DNA of 64,000 bases, from positions 1-64,000 of the forward strand of contig NZ_CAKVJB010000008.1 of the NCBI RefSeq assembly GCF_934754935.1, given 5' to 3'. Of this stretch, positions 58,130 to 64,000 are shown one piece after another (the first letter of the stretch is position 1; the number at the start of each line of letters is the position of its first letter). Position numbers and translations under genes: made by a program. This stretch comes from an uncultured Holdemanella sp. (GTDB lineage: Bacteria; Bacillota_I; Bacilli_A; Erysipelotrichales; Erysipelotrichaceae). The notes beneath the pieces were generated by a model that searched no databases, had not been told where the DNA came from, and saw only the letters and a program-made list of their open reading frames with translations.

Positions 58130-59866
58130 ATGAGTACATTTAAGCGTTTTTTACAATATTATAAACCATATAAAGGAATTTTCTTTATGGATCTATTTTG
58201 TGCACTTGTCATGTGTATTGTTGATCTTTCTTTTCCTTTGATCTTAAGTTATTGTACAGGACAATTCTTTTTGAAGGCATCCAATGAAATCTTAAAAGGA
58301 ATTATTATTTTAGGAATCGGTTTACTCGTTATGTATGTAATCCGAGCATTGTGTCGTTATTATGTAAGTTGTCAAGGCCATGTGATGGGAGCCAACATGG
58401 AAAGTGATATGCGACAAGACTTATTCAATCAATACCAACGTTTGTCTTTTTCTTATTATGATAAGCACAATACTGGGGTTATGATGTCTCGCGTTGTTTC
58501 AGACTTGTTTGATATTTGTGAGTTTGCACATCACGGACCTGAAAACTTATTTATTTCATTATTTAAAATTGTTGGATCATTCATTATTTTGGCAACAATC
58601 TATTGGCCATTGGCATTGATTCTTTTAGCTGTGACAGTCGTGATGATGGTGTTTAGTTATTCTCAAAACAAAAAGATGCGAAGAACCTTTATGGAAAATA
58701 GAAAAAAGATTGGTAGTGTGAATGCAAGTCTGCAAGATTCTTTAGGTGGTATTCGTGTTGTTCAATCTTTTGCGAATGAGGATATTGAAATTGATAAATT
58801 TAATCATTCGAATATGGAATTTTTGGAATCTAAAAAAGATAACTATCGTGTTATGGGTACGTTTCAAGGGGGAAATAATTTCTTCCAAGGACTTTTATAT
58901 GTCACAATCATTGTGTTTGGTGGATGGTTTATCGCAAATGGAGATTTAAATCCAATCGTACTTGCGACATTTGCCCTATATATTAATGTTTTTGTTTCGC
59001 CAATTGAAGTGTTGGTTGAATTTACCGAAATGTTCCAAAAGGGATTCTCTGGATTTAGACGTTTTGAAGAAGTTATGAATGAAATTCCTGAAATTCAAGA
59101 TACTAAGGATGCCAAGGATTTAAAAGATGTTTCTGGAAATATTGATTTTGATCATGTATCTTTCCAATATAATGATAATGAAAAGGTTATTGACGATGTA
59201 AATCTACACATCAAAGCCGGAGAAAAAATTGCCTTGGTTGGACCTAGTGGTTCTGGTAAGACTACACTTTGTTCATTGTTATCTCGTTTTTATGATGTCA
59301 CAAATGGTTCGATCTCAATTGATGGCCAAAATATTAAGAATGTAACTTTGAAGTCGCTTCGTTCTAATATTGGTTTGGTGCAACAAGATGTATATTTATT
59401 TACGGGAACGATTGAACAAAATATCGCTTATGGAAGGCCTGGGGCAAGTCATGAAGAGATCGTAGAGGCAGCTAAAAAGGCGAATATCCATGATTTTATC
59501 ATGTCTTTACCTGAAGGGTATGATACTTTTTGTGGAGAAAGAGGTACGCGTTTATCGGGTGGACAAAAACAGCGTATTTCAATTGCGCGTGTTTTCTTAA
59601 AAAATCCTAAGATCTTGATTTTGGATGAAGCTACGAGTGCTTTGGATAACGAGAGCGAGCGTATTATTCAAAAGAGTCTAGAAGATTTAAGTAAGGATCG
59701 TACTTGCATTACCATTGCCCATCGTTTATCAACTATTCGTAATGCGGATGAAATCGTCGTAATCGATGCGACGGGTATGCATGAGCGTGGAACACATGAT
59801 GAATTGATGAAATTAAATGGTACTTATGCGAAATATTATAAGCTTCAATTTGAGGGCTTAAATTAG
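58130..59866 (+). CDS. ABC exporter, probably homodimeric (MsbA/LmrA-like)
   Basis: A 578-residue half-transporter with six membrane helices and one ATPase domain. All ATPase motifs are canonical: Walker A GPSGSGKTTL near residue 365, signature RLSGGQKQR near 468, Walker B ILILDEATSALD near 490, and switch His TIAHRLSTI near 522. No partner gene lies beside it, so it probably works as a homodimer. Substrates of this branch are lipids, drugs or peptides; nothing here narrows it. ATG 58130 follows AGGGAGGG; the frame is open to 58007 but the promoter lies within that part. Confidence 0.92.
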   Translation: MSTFKRFLQYYKPYKGIFFMDLFCALVMCIVDLSFPLILSYCTGQFFLKASNEILKGIIILGIGLLVMYVIRALCRYYVSCQGHVMGANMESDMRQDLFNQYQRLSFSYYDKHNTGVMMSRVVSDLFDICEFAHHGPENLFISLFKIVGSFIILATIYWPLALILLAVTVVMMVFSYSQNKKMRRTFMENRKKIGSVNASLQDSLGGIRVVQSFANEDIEIDKFNHSNMEFLESKKDNYRVMGTFQGGNNFFQGLLYVTIIVFGGWFIANGDLNPIVLATFALYINVFVSPIEVLVEFTEMFQKGFSGFRRFEEVMNEIPEIQDTKDAKDLKDVSGNIDFDHVSFQYNDNEKVIDDVNLHIKAGEKIALVGPSGSGKTTLCSLLSRFYDVTNGSISIDGQNIKNVTLKSLRSNIGLVQQDVYLFTGTIEQNIAYGRPGASHEEIVEAAKKANIHDFIMSLPEGYDTFCGERGTRLSGGQKQRISIARVFLKNPKILILDEATSALDNESERIIQKSLEDLSKDRTCITIAHRLSTIRNADEIVVIDATGMHERGTHDELMKLNGTYAKYYKLQFEGLN

Positions 59867-59890
59867 CAGGCATGCAAATGTCTGCTTTTC
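59865..59890 (+). terminator. Terminator after the ABC exporter
   Basis: AGCAGGCAT (59865-59873) pairs with ATGTCTGCT (59878-59886) with one G-T pair, then TTTC. Confidence 0.65.
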
Positions 59891-59919
59891 TTGTATCTTT
59901 GAAAAAAAAGTGTTAAAAT
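59891..59919 (+). promoter_or_regulatory. Extended -10 promoter of ptsI
   Basis: TTGTAT (59891-59896), a 17-base spacer ending in TG-T, and TAAAAT (59914-59919). Confidence 0.65.
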
Positions 59920-59931
59920 TTTATTTGTAAA

Positions 59932-59946
59932 TGAAAGCGTTTTTCG
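59932..59946 (+). promoter_or_regulatory. Possible cre (CcpA) site or short hairpin in the ptsI leader
   Basis: TGAAAGCGTTTTTCG differs from the cre consensus WTGNAANCGNWNNCW at one key position. AAGCG and CGCTT around TTTTT could also form an RNA hairpin. It lies about ten bases after the predicted transcription start. Which use is real cannot be decided by reading. Confidence 0.4.
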
Positions 59947-59968
59947 CTTGTTTTAGGAGGAATTTATC

Positions 59969-61672
59969 ATGTTAAAAGGGATAGCAGCAAGTGCTGGTGT
60001 ATCTGTAGCTAAAGTTTACAAATTGGAAACACCAAAAGTTGTTATTGAAAAGAAAGCAGGAGTAGCCCAAGAAGAAGTAAAAAAATTCGAAGATGCTCTA
60101 GAAAAAACTAAAAAAGATATCGAAGGAGTAAAAGAAAGAGCAGCTAAACGTTTAAGTGACGAAGAATTAGCTGTATTTGATGCTCACTTGATGATGGCTG
60201 GTGACCCTGAATTAGCTGGTCAAATTAAAGCTATGATCGAAAATGATGGTGTAAATGCTGAATATGCAACTGAACAAGTAGCTAACCAAATGGTTGAAAT
60301 GTTCGAAAGCATGGATAATGATTATTTCCGTGAAAGAGCAGCTGATATTAAAGATGTTACTTTCCGTTTAAAATGTAACTTATTAGGATTGACAATTCCT
60401 GATTTAACAAGTATTGATGAAGATTCTATCATCGTTGCTCACGATTTGACTCCAAGTGATACAGCTCAGTTAAATGAATTTGTTAAAGGTTTCGCTACTG
60501 AAATTGGTGGTAAAACTTCTCACTCAGCTATCATGGCTAACTCATTGGAAATCCCTGCAGTTGTAGGATGTCCAGGTGTATGTGATGCATGTAAAACTGG
60601 TGATACTTTGGCATTAGATGCATTAGATGGTGTTGTTGAAATCAATCCGGATGCAGAAACAATTGCTAAATATGAAGCTAAAGCAGCTGCTTATTTAAAA
60701 GAAAAAGAAGAATTAAAAGTATTAAAGAACGAAAAATCTGTAACTACAGATGGACACGAAGTTGAACTTGCTGGTAACATTGGTGGATTCAAAGATGTTG
60801 AAGGTGTATTAACAAATGGTGGTGAAGGTGTCGGATTATTCCGTACAGAATTCTTATACATGGATTCAGATCACTTCCCAACAGAAGATGAACAATTTGA
60901 AGCATACAAACAAGTATTAGAAGGTATGCAAGGTAAAAAAGTTGTTGTTCGTACATTAGACATTGGTGGAGATAAACACTTATCTTACTATGAGTTCCCT
61001 CAAGAAATGAACCCATTCTTAGGATATCGTGCAATTCGTCTTTGCTTAAAAGAAACAGATATCTTCAAAACTCAATTACGTGCATTATGCCGTGCATCTG
61101 TTTACGGAAGACTTTGCATCATGTTCCCAATGATTGCTACAATTAAAGAATTTTGTGACGCAAAAGCAATCTTTGAAGAAGTTAAGGCTGAATTAATTGC
61201 TGAAGGTGTTGCAGTTAGTGACAGTATTGAAGTTGGTATGATGGTTGAGATTCCAGCTGCTGCTGTTCTTGCTGATCAATTTGCTAAATATGCAGATTTC
61301 TTCTCAATTGGTACAAACGACTTGATCCAATACTCAATGGCTGCTGACCGTATGTCTGAACACGTTTCTTACTTGTATCAACCATACAACCCAAGTGTAT
61401 TACGTTTAGTTGCTAACACAATTAAAGGTGCTCACGAACACGGTAAATGGGTTGGTATGTGTGGAGCCATGGCTGGTGAACCACATGCAGTTCCTATCTT
61501 ATTAGGTTTAGGTCTTGACGAATTCTCAATGAGTGCTACTCAAATCTTAAAGGCTCGTAAAGTTGTTAAATCTTTAAGCTATGAAGAAATGCAAGGATTA
61601 GCTCAAGAATGCTTAAATAAAGACACTGCTGATGAAGTTTTAGAAACAGTTAAAACTAAATTGGGTGAATAA
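59969..61672 (+). CDS. ptsI: Phosphoenolpyruvate-protein phosphotransferase (Enzyme I)
   Basis: A 567-residue Enzyme I that moves phosphate from PEP to HPr. The phosphorylated His is His185 in GGKTSHSAIMANSLEIPAV. The PEP-binding barrel carries GVGLFRTEFLYMD near 290, the KHLSYYEFPQEMNPFLGYRA region near 345, SIGTNDLIQYSMAADR near 445 and the active-site Cys in GMCGAMAGE near 498. Codon use is that of a highly expressed gene. It is monocistronic, with its own promoter and terminator, and is separated from ptsH by 19 kb. Confidence 0.97.
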   Translation: MLKGIAASAGVSVAKVYKLETPKVVIEKKAGVAQEEVKKFEDALEKTKKDIEGVKERAAKRLSDEELAVFDAHLMMAGDPELAGQIKAMIENDGVNAEYATEQVANQMVEMFESMDNDYFRERAADIKDVTFRLKCNLLGLTIPDLTSIDEDSIIVAHDLTPSDTAQLNEFVKGFATEIGGKTSHSAIMANSLEIPAVVGCPGVCDACKTGDTLALDALDGVVEINPDAETIAKYEAKAAAYLKEKEELKVLKNEKSVTTDGHEVELAGNIGGFKDVEGVLTNGGEGVGLFRTEFLYMDSDHFPTEDEQFEAYKQVLEGMQGKKVVVRTLDIGGDKHLSYYEFPQEMNPFLGYRAIRLCLKETDIFKTQLRALCRASVYGRLCIMFPMIATIKEFCDAKAIFEEVKAELIAEGVAVSDSIEVGMMVEIPAAAVLADQFAKYADFFSIGTNDLIQYSMAADRMSEHVSYLYQPYNPSVLRLVANTIKGAHEHGKWVGMCGAMAGEPHAVPILLGLGLDEFSMSATQILKARKVVKSLSYEEMQGLAQECLNKDTADEVLETVKTKLGE

Positions 61673-61680
61673 TTAGATTC

Positions 61681-61709
61681 GGGGTTCTATTGAACCCCTT
61701 TTATTTTTT
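61681..61709 (+). terminator. Terminator after ptsI
   Basis: GGGGTTC (61681-61687) and GAACCCC (61692-61698) with a TATT loop and a long T-rich tail. Confidence 0.9.
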
Positions 61710-61723
61710 AGGAAGGGGAATAT

Positions 61724-63463
61724 ATGAAGCTTATATGGAAATATTTAATGAAATATAAGAAATGGTTTTTGTTGGATTTTATAAGTGTATTCGGGTTTGC
61801 ACTTGTAGAACTTGGAATTCCAACTATCATTTCAGATATGATCGACCATGGTATCGAAACACAAGATACAGCCTATTTATATAGTCGTTTTGGCTTGATG
61901 GCATTCATTAGTGTCATAGGAGTAAGTGGAGTCGTACTACTTGGTTATTGCTGTTCAAAAATATCCACAAATATTACGCGTGATATTCGTGATGATGTTT
62001 TTAAGCATTCACAATCTTTTTCTGCAGCTGAAATGGAAAAATTTGGTGTATCCAGTATGATTACACGTACGAATAATGATGCGTATCAAATTATGTTATT
62101 TTTAAATGTCATCTTAAAATCTGCATTATTAACACCCGTTATGATGTGCGTTTCGGTTATGTTGATTTTAAAAATATCTTTACAACTTTCTTATGTCGTT
62201 TTAGCTACGATTCCCGTAGTTATTATAGGCGTAATTATTGTTGCCAAAGTGAGTGAGCCTTTGAGTGAGAATCAACAAAAATCAATTGACCACATAAATC
62301 AAATTCTTAGAGAAAATATTACGGGTATTCGTGTGATTCGTTCTTTTAATAAACAAGAGTATGAAAAGAAACGTTTCTCGAATGAAAATGATTTTTATCG
62401 CGATCAAAGCGCAAAACTATTTAAATTGATGTCTTGTACGGAACCATCTTTTTTCTTTTTGATGAATATCGCTACAGTCATTGTATATTATTTAAGTTGT
62501 ACTTTATTAAATACAAATGCCATCACTCTAGGAAATGTAGTGGCCTTTGTTGAATATTTATTCCACGTTATGATGTCTGTATTGATTTTCTGTATGGTAT
62601 TTATGATGTATCCTAGAGCCAATGTATCGGCTAAACGTATTATGGAAGTGTTAGATACAAAACCAAGTATTGTCAATGATACAGATTGTATTCCATTGGA
62701 ATCTATTGAAACGTTAAGCTTCAAAGATGTTAGTTTCTCTTATGCAAATGGTGAAGAAGCTGTATTAAAGAATATTGATTTTTCATGTCATAAAGGACAA
62801 AAGATTGCCGTGATTGGAAGTACGGGTTCTGGTAAGAGTACATTAGTCAAATTGATGAATCGTTTCTATGATGTAAGTCGTGGAACAATTGAAATTAATG
62901 GTGTGGATATTCGTAAGTATGATCTAGAGAGCTTGCACGCTCAAATTGGCTATGTTGCACAAAAGGCACATATGTTTAAGGGAAGTATCCGTTCTAATAT
63001 TTGTTTTGGAAAACCAGAGGCAAGTGATGAAGAAATGGTCCATGCGGCTAGTGTTGCTCAGGCTAGTGATTTTATTTCCAAAAGGGAAAATGGCTACTTG
63101 GATGAAATTGCAGAGGATGGAACCAACATTTCGGGTGGGCAGAAACAACGATTATCGATTGCTCGTGTCATCTTAAAAAAGCCTTCACTTTATATTTATG
63201 ATGATAGTTTTAGTGCTTTAGATTTTAAAACGGATGCAACACTAAGAAAAGCGTTGAAACCTGAAGTCAAGGATGCAATCTTCTTTGTGGTTGCCCAAAG
63301 AATTTCTACGATCATGGATTCGGATATGATCATTGTCTTGGATGAAGGAAAGATTATAGGATTAGGTACGCATTCTCAATTGTTAAAAGAGTGCAGTGTG
63401 TATCAGGAAATTGCCCATTCGCAATTGACACAAAAGGAGTTGGATGATTATGAAAGAAACTAA
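61724..63463 (+). CDS. ABC exporter half, degenerate-site subunit (second pair)
   Basis: A 579-residue half-transporter, again of the non-catalytic type: Walker A is canonical (GSTGSGKST near residue 367), the signature is NISGGQKQR, but Walker B reads YIYDDSFSALD (Asp for the catalytic Glu) and the switch His is Gln (FFVVAQRISTI). It needs a catalytic partner, which the next gene provides: that ATG lies 14 bases inside this gene. It is not a duplicate of the 10.4-kb gene, since the sequences differ widely, but both belong to the heterodimeric exporter class. No regulator gene is adjacent. Confidence 0.92.
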   Translation: MKLIWKYLMKYKKWFLLDFISVFGFALVELGIPTIISDMIDHGIETQDTAYLYSRFGLMAFISVIGVSGVVLLGYCCSKISTNITRDIRDDVFKHSQSFSAAEMEKFGVSSMITRTNNDAYQIMLFLNVILKSALLTPVMMCVSVMLILKISLQLSYVVLATIPVVIIGVIIVAKVSEPLSENQQKSIDHINQILRENITGIRVIRSFNKQEYEKKRFSNENDFYRDQSAKLFKLMSCTEPSFFFLMNIATVIVYYLSCTLLNTNAITLGNVVAFVEYLFHVMMSVLIFCMVFMMYPRANVSAKRIMEVLDTKPSIVNDTDCIPLESIETLSFKDVSFSYANGEEAVLKNIDFSCHKGQKIAVIGSTGSGKSTLVKLMNRFYDVSRGTIEINGVDIRKYDLESLHAQIGYVAQKAHMFKGSIRSNICFGKPEASDEEMVHAASVAQASDFISKRENGYLDEIAEDGTNISGGQKQRLSIARVILKKPSLYIYDDSFSALDFKTDATLRKALKPEVKDAIFFVVAQRISTIMDSDMIIVLDEGKIIGLGTHSQLLKECSVYQEIAHSQLTQKELDDYERN

Positions 63464-64000
63464 GAAAATGAAGTTTAGTGAATGTTTATCTCATCTTTTT
63501 GTGTTTATTAAACCCTATCGTTTTAAGTTGTTATTTGGAATTTTAATGGTCATTACAGCACAGGTAACTTTCGCATTAAACCCAACTGTAGAAGGTATGA
63601 TCACAACGCAATTAGCTCATGATATTTCATCGCATCAGCCAATTCAAATAGATAAAGTAGTACATATTTTATGTATCTTATTTACAATCTATATTGTAAA
63701 GACAATATCACAATTTTTAATGGCCGTTTTTATGACGGATGCGATTCAAAAGACGATGTTTGATGTGCGTAATGCGATTGAAGATAAGATTCATCATTTA
63801 CCTGTATCTTATTTTGATCAGGAAAAGACAGGAGAGTTATTATCACGTATCACAAATGATGTGGATACATTATCGAATGCCCTGCAACAAACTTTGTCAC
63901 GAGTGATTTCGGCTATATGTACATTTACTTTTGTGTTATTTATGATGCTTCGAATTAATGTGTTAATGACATGCATTATTTTAGTGGCATTACCGGTTAT
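63450..64000 (+). CDS. ABC exporter half, catalytic-partner candidate, 3' truncated by the window
   Basis: The reading frame from ATG 63450 stays open to the window end (183 complete codons). It begins MKETKKMKFSECLSHLFVFI and has the ABC exporter membrane-domain signature PVSYFDQEKTGELLSRITND near residue 110, preceded and followed by hydrophobic helices. AAAGGAG (63433-63439) is a good ribosome-binding site, and it overlaps the preceding gene by 14 bases. By analogy with the pair at 10.4-13.9 kb, its unseen ATPase domain should carry the canonical Glu and His. Confidence 0.85.
   Translation, partial: MKETKKMKFSECLSHLFVFIKPYRFKLLFGILMVITAQVTFALNPTVEGMITTQLAHDISSHQPIQIDKVVHILCILFTIYIVKTISQFLMAVFMTDAIQKTMFDVRNAIEDKIHHLPVSYFDQEKTGELLSRITNDVDTLSNALQQTLSRVISAICTFTFVLFMMLRINVLMTCIILVALPV

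Noticed and set aside
1..64000. CRISPR array, prophage or insertion sequence
   Set aside because: No regularly spaced repeats, no phage structural genes and no transposase were found on either strand.

Overview
The window is low-GC, gene-dense DNA typical of an anaerobic Bacillota. The gene families (DUF1846, DUF3196 next to trigger factor, a GlgC/GlgD pair, PTS Enzyme I and HPr, a monomeric [FeFe] hydrogenase, superoxide reductase) and the order cysS-mrnC-rlmB-sigH-rpmG-secE-nusG suggest an Erysipelotrichia-like gut or oral fermenter. The lineage is an inference from gene content; the 16S gene is not in the window. Canonical sigma-A promoters (best: TTGACA-N17-TATAAT before gapA) and intrinsic terminators separate most transcription units.

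Layout. 1-67 is the 3' end of a 5S rRNA. 131-2984 is an operon of DUF1846, two unknown small proteins and a nucleoside phosphorylase, converging on nnrD/E. 4579-8382 holds a MurJ/SpoVB-type flippase, mnmG and a DivIC/FtsB-like protein. 8447-9842 (minus) holds tRNA-Leu(GAG) and an RlmD-type methyltransferase. 9953-13934 is a MarR regulator with two palindromic operators and a heterodimeric ABC drug exporter. 13989-19141 is the accessory stretch: tRNA-Arg(TCT), a CPBP membrane protease, a terminator-ended candidate small RNA with an upstream 14-bp palindrome, a 975-residue primase-helicase-PLD protein of the TOTE-conflict type, and a signal-less protein of InlB-type repeats. A MATE exporter follows.

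20635-25593 is proteostasis and ribosome assembly (DUF3196, tig, lon, engB). 25675-26978 has an orphan RelB/DinJ antitoxin and a YitT protein. 26994-30481 (minus) has nadE and the hydrogenase. 30619-36337 mixes RNA modification, transport, a prepilin-peptidase-like protein, superoxide reductase and a CLC transporter whose mRNA looks leaderless. 36453-42663 is carbohydrate storage (glgC, glgD, glgA, DUF523), HPr and phosphoglucomutase. 42721-44375 (minus) is an Lrp regulator with its aminotransferase. 44569-54254 carries gapA, two unknown genes, the cysS-to-nusG block, a HAD phosphatase, secG, rnr and a VOC protein.

54345-64000 has a 20-codon leader ORF before an ankyrin-repeat protein, an EF-G-like GTPase, a Cof-type phosphatase, an ABC exporter, ptsI with a possible cre site, and a second heterodimeric ABC pair whose second gene runs off the end.

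The genes outline a sugar-fermenting cell: PTS uptake, phosphoglucomutase and ADP-glucose glycogen synthesis, GAPDH glycolysis, hydrogen metabolism and superoxide reduction without a visible catalase. The most interesting region is 14-19 kb; the rest is largely housekeeping.
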